Of a DNA stretch of 64,000 nt, positions 1 through 11,787 are shown in pieces; position 1 is the stretch's first letter; every line of letters begins with the position of its first letter. The stretch comes from Lucinisca nassula (taxonomy: Eukaryota > Mollusca > Bivalvia > Lucinida > Lucinidae), in NCBI GenBank assembly GCA_963580285.1, contig OY757026.1, positions 63,427,396 to 63,491,395 on the forward strand, given 5' to 3'. The translations under genes and the position numbers were made by a program. Below the pieces are notes generated by a model. That model searched no databases. It saw only the letters and a list, made by a program, of their open reading frames with translations, and was not told the origin of the DNA.

Positions 1-33
1 TAAAAATGAACCAAAAGATAAAAAATGAAAAAT

Positions 34-171
34 ATAGATTCAACAACGCACTCGTTTGTTTATCAGATTTGTACCCCCCTCAGGAAAGAAATCCTGTATT
101 TCATAGATTCAACTACGCACTCGTTTGTTTATCAGATTTGTACCCCCCTCAGGAAAGAAATCCTTTATTTC
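34..171. repeat. Direct duplication of a 69-bp unit
   Basis: Two head-to-tail copies of a 69-bp stretch start at 34 and 103. They differ at only a few bases, for example AACAACGCAC against AACTACGCAC. No coding potential is visible. It looks like a recent local tandem duplication, or the edge of a minisatellite that continues upstream of the window. Confidence 0.85.
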
Positions 172-196
172 AAAACGAAAACTGATATAACCTGTA

Positions 197-472
197 TTTA
201 AACTAAACCAACACTGTATAGGTCATTTTGGAGATGTTGCTTCCAATTTTGTAGGACTTTTACCCGACATCCAGATGAAATGACATCTCTATCCCTGTCA
301 CCCAATGAAACCAATAGGGTTTATAAGCATGGATGGTCCTACTCACACCTCTTTGCCTGGGCAGGCTGAGATGCTTTAAGCGGTTTACCAGTGCCCATGC
401 GCGGTCGGTTTCAGCTCTGCGTGTAAGCATCATGCAGCCCATCTATTTCTTCAAGCCCTGATGGGTGTGGGG
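197..472 (-). mobile_element. SINE-like family A, copy 1
   Basis: One of about six copies in the window of a roughly 250-bp dispersed repeat; the others are near 2994, 14461, 49684, 50545 and 61145. Read on its sense strand the repeat starts near a CATCGGGGCT-type block. It runs through a conserved TGCATGATGCTTCCACGCAG block and ends with GTTGACGGGGACGTTAAAC-like sequence. The tail resembles that of the clear tRNA-SINE at 53779, which suggests a shared LINE partner. I cannot place a convincing tRNA A box, so the SINE class is inferred from size, dispersal and tail. The short ORF across it is incidental. Confidence 0.65.
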
Positions 473-728
473 CAAAATTTTCTACAATATGTGTACATAT
501 GATTTTTCGGTAATGATGCTTTTGGAGAAATTCCCATTAAGAGCTGCACTTAATAAGAACTGAGGAAGCAGTTCCATCACCTGGTGCCCTGAATTTGGAG
601 TAAACAATACCCTCAGTGCAGACTGGCTTCCTATACAAACGTGAAAGAAACAATGAAATTAGAAAGTGACAAGATAAACGATCTGCAGAATGGATTGAAA
701 AAAAACAAGGGAATTAACTGTGTTTGGC
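473..728. other. Intergenic, nothing recognised
   Basis: AT-rich sequence between two short interspersed elements. I see no ORF of note, no repeat and no splice-like pair in it. Confidence 0.5.
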
Positions 729-960
729 TATGGAGCATGGTAGCTAGTGGTTAGTGCACTTGCCTATCATGCTAGAGGCCCCCAGTTCAATTCCGGGCAG
801 CGGTAAGAACATCATGGTGTCCGAACTGCTACACTGGCATCAATTGCAGGGATGAATGCCACAAAGTGCACCGTCCTTCGGATCGGGACGTTAACTGGAG
901 ACCCCTTGTGCAGGGAGAACCATCCCCTGCGCAAGTAAAAGATTCCTACCATATCTATCT
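729..960 (+). mobile_element. tRNA-derived SINE, copy 1
   Basis: An A-box-like TAGCTAGTGG is at 741-750 and a B-box-like AGTTCAATTCC at 784-794, the spacing of an internal RNA polymerase III promoter. The body continues through a block around 870-935 (GATCGGGACGTTAACTGG and the following CCCTTGTGCAGGGAG hairpin). The same body recurs in reverse at 1455-1678. No poly-A or simple tail is obvious at the 3' end, so the right boundary is approximate. Confidence 0.7.
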
Positions 961-1012
961 CTGTTTACTGCCAACCCCTCTGTCGAGTCACAATGTAGGG
1001 TTTCGAGTGTAT

Positions 1013-1187
1013 CACGGGCGTCTGACGTTGCATCAATGCAGTAAATCGACTGATCAAGAGGGCAAAATGCCCTATTTCTACCTATGGCGAGCGAAGCTAG
1101 CAGCCAGCTCGCTATGCTCGCCATGTGCTCAAATTAGTCCTCTTGATCAGCCGATTTCTTGCATTGATGTAACGTCAGACGCCCGTG
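1013..1187. repeat. Imperfect foldback with ~48-bp arms
   Basis: The arm at about 1015-1062 is repeated in reverse complement at about 1139-1185, with a few mismatches. The loop holds a second, tighter hairpin: GGCGAGC near 1086 pairs with GCTCGCC near 1116. It sits between two opposed SINE copies and next to a tetranucleotide repeat, so the local DNA has several nested ways to fold back. Confidence 0.8.
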
Positions 1188-1228
1188 AGTGTATGTTATG
1201 TACACCTGCACGTAATCCTCATGTGAGG

Positions 1229-1229
1229 G

Positions 1230-1281
<52 letters not shown>

Positions 1282-1282
1282 C

Positions 1283-1354
<72 letters not shown>
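1229..1354. repeat. (ATCT)n microsatellite, about 31 repeats
   Basis: A near-pure tetranucleotide tract with one CCAT interruption near 1281. It is flanked by a short inverted repeat: TATGTTATGTACACCTGC just before it and GCAGGTGTACATTACATA just after it, near 1392. The tract is open in one plus frame, giving a Tyr-Leu-Ser-Ile run, but this is simple-sequence translation and not a gene. Confidence 0.97.
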
Positions 1355-1355
<1 letters not shown>

Positions 1356-1454
1356 CTGATACTGCGTCGGTCACATTTGACCATTACCGCAGGTGTACAT
1401 TACATACACTCCAGGTTTGCAGGATGAAAGCCTACACAGTAATCATGTAATTAC

Positions 1455-1678
1455 GGTAGGGATCTTTAACCTGCACAGGGAATGGTTCTCCCTGCACAGG
1501 GGGCCTCCAGTTAACGTCCCGATCCGAAGGACGGTGCACTTTATGACATTCATCCCTGCAAATGATGCCAAAGGAGCGTGTTCGGACACCGAAATTTTAT
1601 CGCCGCTGCCGGGGATCGAACCCGTGACCTCTAGCATTAGAGGCAAGTGCACTAACCACTGAGCTATCACGCTACGGT
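1455..1678 (-). mobile_element. tRNA-derived SINE, copy 2 (inverted)
   Basis: Reverse-complement relative of the copy at 729-960. The B box reads GGGTTCGATCC on the minus strand (plus 1613-1623), closer to consensus than in copy 1. The A-box region lies at about 1648-1670. The shared body includes the GTTAACGTCCCGATCCGAAGG block near 1510. The two copies face each other around the microsatellite. Confidence 0.75.
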
Positions 1679-1689
1679 ATTGGAGTAAA

Positions 1690-2993
1690 AGAAAAAAAAG
1701 GAAATCCAAGGCCCCATTAGGCATTACTTCATGCTTGATAGTATCACACACTGCGAGTCGGAACTACCATAGGTTGAAAGTTGGGGCAAATAGCTTTAGT
1801 ATCAGAGTCATTGACTAATGGAATTCACTACCAGAAAATGTAATAATGGCACCCTCCCTGAACTGTTTTAAGGCTAGACTAAACTCATTTTGGAAGTTTC
1901 ATCCATACAAGTTCAATCCCTGGTGCAACGACCCCGGACCTAAACCCAGAGATTATTACCAGAATGCACCTTCAGAGGCTAGACAGCCTGTTCCGATTTT
2001 CCAGTCATGTGAGTTAAGTTGTTGTTGTTGTTGTATATATATATAAGGCATTTTATCGCTGCCTATAGTCTCCTATAGTCTGCCAAAGTTATGTGAGTTA
2101 TGTGAGAAAATAATGGAAATAAACGAAAACTCTCAAATAGTAACGCAGCCGGAAGGTAAACAAAAGACCAGTACTTGATGCTTTTATTTTGCGCCAACTG
2201 TCAGAAAGTTTGTCTATGAAAATGCAATAAGCGTCTCTGCAACATGGATCAATAATAGAGAAGCAGTCATCGTGACGTTTTTTGAAGAATCCGAATTTAG
2301 TTTTTATTTTTATTTGGTCGGATACGTCAAAAATATAGCGGATTGAAATAAGAAAAGGATAAACAAGAATCGTCAAAGATGAATGTTGTACCTGACTAGG
2401 GACCGACTGTGTGAAAGGCCGACATTTTATTAGAAGAAAGAACGCGTGAACCATACACAGGAAGTTGTCTCGCATAGTCTCACCGAGAATTCACGTGATT
2501 TGGCCATCAAAAAATATTTATGAGGGAAGCGAATTACGTTGTTATGACAACGCGTGCACCTCTTAGTGTATAGACGGACATGTTCATGTCCGTATTACTC
2601 AACAAATCACAGTTAGAGCTGATTTATTTATAAAATATAAAGTAATTTGATTGGCTGACACTCAACAAAGGGTTTGGCTAAATTAATTTATGCAGCAGGA
2701 TAAGAGTTAAGCGTTCACACTAGAATCTCCTCGATTGTACATAAGCGGTTAACTGGTAAAGAGAAGATTGTTTCGCCATAAAATGACAACTAAGTGTGTG
2801 GTAGGAAGAGGCGAATAAGCCGTATATCTTGTGTCACTAGGACGTCCAACTGATATCTGCTTACAGTTTGGACAAGGCCTGCTGTTCTTGCAGCAGGTGA
2901 GGGTAGATGGGAAAGTTTGCTATTTCTCCCGTTTCTAAATGTCTATTATTTTTCCTCTTTCTCCCCTGTCCATCTCTTTCATCTCCTCTACTA
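1690..2993. other. Intergenic with a short hairpin
   Basis: No gene is supported. A (TTG)n then (TA)n tract lies at about 2018-2044. A hairpin with 9-bp arms, ACGGACATG and CATGTCCGT around a TT loop, lies at 2574-2593. A 125-codon open frame on the minus strand (2098-2475) has no recognisable domain, signal or related copy. Confidence 0.5.
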
Positions 2994-3240
2994 CGGTCCA
3001 CCCATCGGGGCTAGAAGAAATAGATGGGCTGCATGATGCTTCCACGCAGAGCTGAAACCGACCGCACACGGATGCTAGGAACAAAGCGGTACGAGTCGGT
3101 CCGTCCATGCTTATAAACTATATTGGGCGACAGGGCTTGAGATGTCAATTTATCTCAGTGTCAGGTAAAAATGTCACGAAATTGGAAGGAACGTCTCCAA
3201 AATGACCTTACAGTGTTGACGAGGACGTTAAACACAAACA
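2994..3240 (+). mobile_element. SINE-like family A, copy 2
   Basis: Sense-orientation copy. It opens near CACCCATCGGGGCT, carries the TGCATGATGCTTCCACGCAG block near 3030, and ends GTTGACGAGGACGTTAAAC followed by an A/C-rich tail. This copy and the one at 61145 define the orientation of the family. Confidence 0.7.
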
Positions 3241-3763
3241 GTCAAGTCATCTCCTATCTCTTTTCTCTCTTTCTCTGGAAGGCAGCACAAAATTGATGTG
3301 TAACCCAATCAATCAATCAATCAATCAAATTCCAGTGCTTGTTAGGTGTTGCCTTTTTTCGGATGCTGAAATAAGGCTTGCGGAATTCAGACTGATCGCA
3401 GTGTGCCATGTTTTACTGTATCTCTCTGCTAGTTTGTAAAGATATTCCGTTGACATAGGGTATAGATATACTGTATACTCGTGGTGCCAGCTTTTATGCA
3501 GACGTGGCAGGGTGTTCGCTGATCACTCCGGCGTCCCGGGTGCGATTCCCGCCAGTCTTTTTCCATTTGTTCCGCACCGGTTACACCAAAGTACTCGTAT
3601 TTTCTTTTATCCATATTACTTTACAGAAAAAATCCTATATCAAGACTTTGGGATTGTTCAAAAGTGGTCTTCAGTACCTCTTTTGAACAATTCGAGAATT
3701 GATCTCTTATCAGGGGAACCTGGGTATAGAAAATGTACAAAAATAATGGCTGAGAACTTCTAA
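3241..3763. other. Intergenic with (CAAT)n tract
   Basis: A short (CAAT)n run lies at about 3305-3328. The remainder is unique-looking sequence without a supported gene, and it ends at the terminus of the next array element. Confidence 0.5.
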
Positions 3764-5282
3764 AACTAGAAATTGTGTTTGTGAAACACTATGCCCCCAA
3801 TCATATGCTTGTCCCAAAACGGGACAGTAAACAGTACCTCATGATCATTTGCATTAAAAATAAACCTGTCAAATATTAACAGATTTTAAATAAAAATTAT
3901 TCAAGCCATCTATGCCTTAGTAGCAAACAGACTGCCAAATATCATGAGCCTAGCGCAAGTGGTTCTCCAGTTATTATGTCTCCCCCGAAAAATTTTTTTT
4001 CGGAGAGACATATTGTTTTTCCCCCGGGCGTCTGTCTGTCCGTCTGTCTGTCTGTCTGTCCGTCTGTCCGTCTGTCACACATTCGTGTCCGCTCTGTAAC
4101 TTGAAAACCGTTAGAGCTATCTTCACGAAACTTCGTATAAATATTAATCAGCATTAGACGACGTGCAGTGCGCAAGAACTATAACTCTCGCATTTATACT
4201 TTTTGAATTATCTCACTTGGAAGTTTGTTGGTATGTATATATGTATGGGCAAATCGTGTCCGGTCAATAACTTTCTTATTTTTTTGATGGATTTTAAAAT
4301 TACTTGGCAGAAACATTAACAACCATAAGACAATGTGTGGTGAGCATGAGGCAGGTCGGTACCTCAAAGGTCAAGGTCATACTTAGAGGTCAAAGGTCAA
4401 AAAGGGGCCTTTTTTTCGTATTTGGTCAATAACTTTCTTATTTTGAGATGGATTTTAAAATTACTTGGCATAATTATTAACAACCATAAGACGATGTGTG
4501 GTGCGCATGAGGCAGGTCGGTACCTCAAAGGTCAAGGTCATACTTAGAGGTCAAAGGTCAAAAAGGGGCCTTTTTCATATTTGGTTAATACTTTTCTAAT
4601 TTTGAGATGGATTTTAAAATTACTTGGCATAATTATTAACAACCATGAGACAATGTGTGGTGCACATGAGGCAGGTCGGTACCACCATGAGACAATGTGT
4701 GGTGCACATGAGGCAGGTCGGTACCTCAAAGGTCAAGGTCATACTTAGAGGTCAAAGGTAGAAAAGGGGGCCTTTTTTCTTGTATTTGGTCAATAACTTT
4801 CTTATTTTGAGATGGATTTTGAAATCAATTGGCAGAAATGTTAACCAATATAAGGCGATGTGTTGCGCGCATGACCCAGGTTGGTACCTCAAAGGTAAAG
4901 GTCATACTTAGAGGTCAAAGGTAAAAAAGGGGCCTTTTTTCGGGTTTTGTCAATAACTTGCTTATTTTTAAATAGAATTTGAAGTTACTGGGCAAACATG
5001 TTAACTATCATGGGACGATGTGTTGCATGCATGATTCAGTTTGGTACCTAAAATGTCAAGGTCATACATAGAGGTCAAATGTAAAAAAGGGGCCTTTTTC
5101 GTGTTTGGTCAATAACTTTCTTATTTTTAGATGGATTTTGAAATTGCTAGGCAGAAATGTTAACCACCATGAGATGACGTGTTGCACGCATGGCCCAGTT
5201 TGGTACCTGAAAGGTCAAGGTCATACATAGAGGTTAAAGGTAAAAAGGGCCTTTTTTGTGTTCTGTCAATAACTTTCTTATT

Positions 5283-8200
5283 ATGCCCCCAACTTTGAAA
5301 AAGTTGGAGGGGCATATTGGTTCTGGTTCGTTTGTCCGTCCGTTACGCTTTTGATGCATAGCATAACTAAAGAACCGTGTATGCTAGGGTTATGAAATTT
5401 CATATATGGATTCCTCATGGAAAATTAGCTGACGCGTATTTTTTTTCTCGTCCGGATTAGGTCCCCTTCAAGAGTTATTGCCCTTTGAATTTTTTTTTTA
5501 TAAAATCTTGTCAGCAAGATAACTCAAAAACTATTGGAGCTAAAGCCTTGAAAGTTGGTGAATATATTGGTGGTGATGTGTAGATGAACTGTTTAACTTT
5601 TGACAAAATTCCGAAAAATACTTTGTGAGTTATGGCCCTTTGTCATTTTGGTAATTTGTGCCCATTGTAATGTATGCTAAAAGTGATGCATAGCATAACT
5701 TTAGAACCGTGTATGCTAGGGTTTTGAAATTTCATAAATGGATTCCTCATGGAAAATTAGCTGACGCGTCTTTTTTTTTCTCGTCCAGATTATTCCCCTT
5801 TCAAGAGTTATTGCCCTTTAAAGTTTTTTTAATAAAATATTGTCAGCAAGATATCTCAAAAACTATTGGAGCTAGAGCCTTGAAAGTTGGTGAATAGATT
5901 GTTGGAGATGAGTAGATGAACTGATTAACTTATGACAAAATTCCGAAAAAATACTTTGTGAGTTATGGCCCTTTGTCATTTTGGTAATTTATCCCATTGT
6001 AATGTATGCTAAAAGTGAGGCATAGCATAACTTTAGAACCGTGTATGCTAGGGTTTTGAAATTTCATATATGGATTCCTCATGGAAAATTAGCTGACGCA
6101 TATTTTTTTCTTGTCCGGATTATGCCCCTTTCAAGAGTTATTGCCCTTTGAATTTTTTTTAATAAAATCTTGTCAGCAAAATATCTCAAACACTTTTGGA
6201 GCTAGAGCCTTGAAAGTTGTTGAGTATATTGGTGGTGATGAGTATATGAACTGAATAACTTTTGACAAAATTCCGAAAAATACTTTGCGAGTTATGGCCC
6301 TTTGTCATTTTGGTAATTTGTGCCCATTGTAATGAATGCTAAAAGTGATGCATAGCATAACTTTAGAACTATGTATGCTATGGTTTTGAAATTTCATATA
6401 TGCATTCCTAATGGAAAATAAGCTGACGTGTATTTTTTTCTCATCCGGATTATGCCCCTTTCAAGAGTTATTGCCCTTTGTATTTTTTTTTAATAAAATC
6501 TTGTCAGCAAGATATCTCAAAAACTATTGGAGCTAGAGCCTTGAAAGTTGGTGAACATATTGGTGGTGATGAGTGGATGGACTGATTAACTTTTAACAAA
6601 ATTCCGAAAAACACTTTGTGAGTTATGGCCCTTTGTCATTTTGGTAATTTGTGCCCATTGTAATATATGCTAAAAGTGATGCATAGCAGAACCGTGTATG
6701 CTATGGTTTTGAAATTTCATATATGCATTCTTGATGGAAAATTAGCTGAACAAGCATTTTTTTCTCATCCGGATTATGCCCCTTTCAAGAGTTATTGCCC
6801 TTTGAAGTTTTTTGAATAAAATCTTGTCAGCAAAATATCTCAAAAACTATTATAGCTACAGCCTTGAATGTTGGTGAATACACGTGGATTGGTGTTGATG
6901 AGTAGATGGCCTGCTTAACTTTTGACTAAATTCCGAAAAATACTTTGTGAGTTATGGCCCTTTTATGATTTTGGTAATTTGTGCCCATTATAATGTATGC
7001 TAAAAGTGATGCATAGCATAACCTTTGAACTGTATATGCTATTGTTTTGAAATTTCATATATGCATTCCTGATGGAAAATAAGCTGATGCGTATTTTTTT
7101 TCTCATCCGGATTATGCCTCTTTCAAGAGTTATTGCCCTTTGAAGTTTTTTTAATAGAATCTTGTCAGCAAGAGATCTCAAAAACTATTATAGCTTGAGT
7201 CTTGAAAGTTGATGAAAAGATTGGTGGTGATGAGTAGATGACCTGATTAACTTTTGACAAAATTTGAGTTATGGCCCTTTGTCATTTTTGGTAATTTGTG
7301 TCTATTGTAATGTATGCTAAAAGTGATGCAGTCCATAACTTTAGAACCGTGTATGCTATGGTTTTGAAATTTCATATATGCGTTCCTGAAGGAATATAAG
7401 CTGACACGTATTTTTTTCATCCGGATTAACTTAAGAACCGTATAAGCTAGGGTTTTGAAATTTCATATATGGATTCGCTATGGAAAATTAGCTGACACAT
7501 ATTTTTTTCTCATCTGCATTATGCCCCTTTCAAAAGTTATTGTCCTTTGATTTATTTGTTAGCATAACCTTTGGGCCAAGGCCACACACTTTGAATTATT
7601 ATTGTAATCATGGTAATTTTCGGTTTCATAGGACGGGTTTTTCAAAAATTCCGTCCTTTAAAATAGCGATGTCCGGGTAAGTGGTTGGGCGGGTGGATGG
7701 GCATTTTTTTTATTACTTTTTTGGGTTTTCTTCTACATAAACACATATAAATAGAGATTATACCCCTTCACAAAAGTTGATATGGGGTGGAGATATGCCA
7801 TTTGTCCTGTACATACATAAATACATGCATGCATACATCGCTACCCTACACTACCCTATCCCACGATTCCCCACACAAACCCGCCCACCCACCCCACCAC
7901 ACCACACTACATCCAACCCCACCATGCCCCACCCTACAACACCCCACCACACCCTGCCCCACCCCACACACACATGCATGCAGTCATGCACAAATCCTTT
8001 GTTGACTAAGAATATTTTTTTTTGTCTTCTTCTTCATAAACACATAACACAGAAATTATACCCCTACACAAAAGTTGATAGTGGGTGCTGATATGCCATT
8101 TGTCCTGTACATACATAAATACATGCATGCATATATTCCTACCCTACCCTACCCCACACCACCCCACCCCACCACATGGTACCCTACCCAACAACACCCA

Positions 8201-8512
8201 CCCCACGACAACACACCTCAACCCGGCCCACTCCAATTACACATGCATGCATGCACACACATATGCATTTACACTCAAACATGCATGCTTATACACAGTC
8301 ACTCATTTATGCTTGCACACTCACATACAAACACACATGCATGCATGCACACACACATACTGATGCTTGCATGCATACATGCAGGTACTCACACATGCAT
8401 GCATGCATGTACACAAATATGCATGCATGCACACTTATGGACTCGCACAATGTCATGCACACACACACATGCATGCACATGCAGGCATGCACACTCATGC
8501 ACTCACTATGCA

Positions 8513-8562
<50 letters not shown>

Positions 8563-9125
8563 TAAATACATGCATGCATGTATCCCTACCCTACCCCACC
8601 CCACCCCTCCCCACCGACCCCACCACATGAAACCCTACCCCACAACACCCCACCCCACGACAACCCACCTCAACCCGGCCCACAACACTTACACATGCAC
8701 GCATGCACACACACATGCATTTACACTCAAACATGTATGCTCATACACAATCACTCATTTATGCTTGCACACCCACATACAAATGCACATGCATGCACAC
8801 ACACACTGATGCTTGCATGCATACATGCAGGTACTCACACATGCATGCACACTTATGGACTCACACAGGCACACACACACATGCATGCACATGCAGGCAT
8901 GCACACTTATGCACTTACACATGCACACATGCATGCACATGAAGGTATGCACTCAGGCATTAATGCATGCCAAAAGAAAACATGCATGCACTCAGGTGCG
9001 ACATAGCCTTCGGCAGAATTCTTGTTGTATGTTTTTGAGTCTTTAACAATATTTGTTGAATATTTTGCCATCTAGGGACAAGCAAAGGTTGGGGGCATTG
9101 TGTTTTACAAACACCATTTCTAGTT
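5283..9125 (+). mobile_element. Array element E2, inserted in E1
   Basis: The start is a hairpin at 5283-5315 (ATGCCCCCAACTTT with AAAGTTGGAGGGGCAT), followed by GTTTGTCCGTCCG. Six to seven units of about 330 bp follow to about 7560 (landmark AAAAGTGATGCATAGCATAA near 5676, 6340 and 6672). A compound simple-sequence region lies at 7.8-9.0 kb. The end has GGGGGCATTGTG at 9091, a TGTTTTACAAACA hairpin and CTAGTT ending at 9125. Removing it restores the E1 unit across CTTATT and TTTAGATGG, again between two Ts. Confidence 0.75.
7800..8995. repeat. Compound CA / TGCATGCA / CCCTACCC simple-sequence block
   Basis: The block mixes ACACAC runs (a pure run near 8520-8556), many TGCATGCA palindromes, and CCCTACCCTACCCCACC stretches at about 7850, 8140 and 8590. 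A unit of roughly 300-500 bp containing ATGCCATTTGTCCTGTACAT recurs at 7796 and 8092, with a partial third near 8560. The alternating purine-pyrimidine tracts could adopt left-handed DNA, and the minus strand of the C-rich runs has repeated GGG groups. All open frames here (Thr/His/Met-rich) are simple-sequence translations. Confidence 0.9.
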
Positions 9126-11787
9126 TTTAGATGGATTTTGAAATTAATTGGCAGAAATGTTAACCACCATGAGACGACGTGTTGTGTGCATGACCCAAGT
9201 TGGTACCTCAAATGTCAAGGACAAAAGGTCAAAGGACAAAAAGGGCCTTTTTTTAGTGTTCAGTCAATAACTTTCTTCTTCCTGGATAGATTGTGAAATT
9301 ACTTGGCAGAAATGTTAACCATCATGAGACGATGTGGTGCACGCTAGACCCAGGTCGGTACCTCCAAGATCAAGGTCATACTAAGAGGTCAGAGGTAAAA
9401 AAAGTTTTTTTTTTTTTTGTGTCCAGTCATTAACTTTTTATTTCTGGATGGACTTTATAAAGTAACCATGCATAAATGTTCACCGTCATTAGACCATATG
9501 TCATGTGCAAGACCAAGGTCCATACCTCCAATGTCAAGGTCATACCTAGAGGTCAAAGGTAAAAAAAAGGACAGTCAATAACTTCCTTATTCTTTGATGG
9601 ATTATGATATTACTTGGCAGAAATGTTAACCATCATGAGACGATGTGTTGTACCGCAAAGGTCAAGGCCATACTTAGAGGTCAAAGGTAAAAAAAGTGCT
9701 TTTTTGTTTACGGCCAATAACTTTTTTATTTTTCTATGAACATTTTTAAAGTTACTATGCAGAAATGTTCATCTTCATTAGATGATGTGTTGCACACAAG
9801 ACCCAGCTCAATACCTCCAATGGCAAGGTTATACTTAGCAGTCAAAAACGGGGGAGACATGTGTGTTTTTGTAGAAAAACAAATTCTAGTTTTGTTCACA
9901 AGGTTTCCCAATAACCAAAATGTATTAGTCCAAAAAGGGGCATAATTCCTTCAAATATTTTCAAAATTTCGTCAAAACTTAATCAGGTCATCTACACACA
10001 AGACCCAAACTGTATACCAAATATCACGAGCCTAGCTCAAGCGGTTCTCCAAATGAGATATTTTGTTCACAAGGTTTCCCTATAGCGACAAGGCATAAGT
10101 CCATACAGGGGCATAACTCAGTTAAATACATTCGGAATTTCGTCAAACGTCAACAGGTCATCTACACATTAGACCCAAACTGTATGCCAAATATCATGAG
10201 CATAGCTCAAGCGGTTCTCCAAATGAGATATTTTGTTCACAAGGTTTCACTATAGCCACAATGCGTAAGTCCTAAAAGGGGCATAACTCCATTAAATATT
10301 TTCGGAATTTCGTCAAAAGTTAATCAGATCATCTGCACATTACACCCAAACTGTATGCCAAATATCATTAGCCTAGCTCAATCGGTTCTCCAGATATTTT
10401 GTTCACAAGGTTTCCCCATAGCCACAATGCTTAAGTCCAAAAGGGCGTATAACTCCGTTTATTTTTTATTTTTATTTTTTGAATTTGGTCAAAAGTTAAT
10501 CAGGTCATCTTCACATTAGAATCAAACTGAATGCCAAATAGCATGAGCCTAGCTCATGGGGTTCTCCAGATATTTTGTTTACAAGGTTTCCCTATAGACA
10601 CAATGCATAAGGCAAAGAAGGGGCATAACTCCATTAAACTTTTCCGGAATTTCGTCAAAAGTTAATCAGGTCATCTATACATTAGACCCAAACTGTATGC
10701 CAAATATCATGAGCCTAGCTCAAGCAGTTCTCCAGAATTGTTTTTCACAAGCTTTCCCTATAGCCACAATGCATACGTAAAAAAAGGGCATAACTCCGGA
10801 ATGACAAGTCCGACGGAAAAAGAAAAAAATACGGGTTTGCTTATTTTTTCATGCTCATGCCATATATGAAATTTCCAGATCTTAGCTCAAGTCATTCTGT
10901 AGTTTACATAGGTACTTAAAGCGTAATGGATGGACGAACAGTCATAAAAGGGGCATAACTCCGCAAGTACAAAAATACGGGTCCGTTTATTTTTCATGCT
11001 CATGCCATGTATGAAATTTCAATATCCTAGCTCAAGCCATTCTGTTGTTTACCTAGGTACTAAAAGCGTAACGGACGAACGAACAGGGCAGAACCTTAAT
11101 CATGCCATCAACACATTAGACCCAAACTGTATGCCAATACCATGAGCCTAGCTCTAGCGGTTCTCCAGATATTTTGTTCACAAGGTTTCCCTATAGCCAA
11201 TATGCATAAGTCCATAAAGTGGCATAACTCCATTAAGTATTTTCGGAATTTCGTACAAATTAATCAGGTCATTTACACATTATACCCAAACTGTATGCCA
11301 AATATCATGAACCTAGCTCAAGGGGTTCTCCAGATATTTTGTTCACAAGGTTTCCCAATAGCCGCAATGCTTAAGTCGAAAAAGGCGTATAACTCCGTTT
11401 AATTCTTTTTGGAATTTGGTCAAAAGTTAATCAGGTCATCTACACTTTAGAATCAAACTGTATGCCAAATATCATGAGCCTAGCTCATGGGGTTCTCCAG
11501 ATATTTTGTTTACAAGGTTTCCCTATAGCCACAATGCATAAGGCAAAAAGGGGCATAACTCCGTTAAATATTTCCGGAAATTCGTCAAAAGCTAATCAGG
11601 TCATCCACATATTAGACCCAAACTGTATGCCAAATATCATGAGCCTAGCTCAAGCAAACCTCCAGATATTTTGTTCACAAGTTTTCCCTATAGCCACAAT
11701 GCATAAGTAAATGAAACACAATGCCCCCAACTGCATGACCCTAACACTGCTTGACCCTAACACTGCTTGTCCCTAACAGATATTTTT

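Larger units (their letters stand above)
3976..9891 (+). mobile_element. Array element E1, inserted in E3
   Basis: It starts with a hairpin (TCTCCCCCGAAAAA pairing with TTTTTCGGAGAGA, 3976-4012), then a run of GTCTGTCTGTCCG repeats to about 4075. Next comes an array of units of about 161 bp whose landmark GAGGTCAAAGGTCA appears near 4386 and 4547. The array continues to about 9840 after an inserted element (5283-9125). The 3' end has GGGGGAGACAT complementary to the start, a GTTTTTGTAGAAAAAC hairpin and CTAGTT ending at 9891. The flanks join into an uninterrupted E3 unit with no duplicated target bases. No ORF is shared between units, so it is non-autonomous. Confidence 0.75.
3764..11730 (-). 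mobile_element. Array element E3 (minus), host of a nested insertion
   Basis: The left end reads, on the minus strand, a G-rich GGGGGCAT box, then a TGTTTCACAAACA hairpin, then CTAGTT ending at 3764. This is the 3' terminus type shared by the class. The body is an array of units of about 172 bp (landmark GTTCTCCAGATATTTTGTTC at about 10.04, 10.22, 10.39, 10.56 and 10.73 kb). The array is interrupted from 3976 to 9891 by element E1 and resumes in register at TTGTTCACAAGG. The right part (10.8-11.1 kb) contains GGACGAACGAACAGGGCAG blocks typical of the 5' side of minus-oriented members, so it may hold more than one copy. The right boundary is uncertain. Confidence 0.6.

Noticed and set aside
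2098..2475. 125-codon minus-strand ORF as a gene
   Set aside because: No recognisable domain, no related copy in the window, no splice or start support; expected by chance in AT-rich sequence.
8140..8180. Telomere-like CCCTACCC repeats
   Set aside because: Not the CCCTAA hexamer of animal telomeres; the runs are irregular, short and inside a mobile element.
7777..9046. Many Thr/His/Met-rich ORFs on both strands
   Set aside because: Translations of CA, TGCATGCA and CCCTACCC tracts; open only because the repeats lack stop codons.
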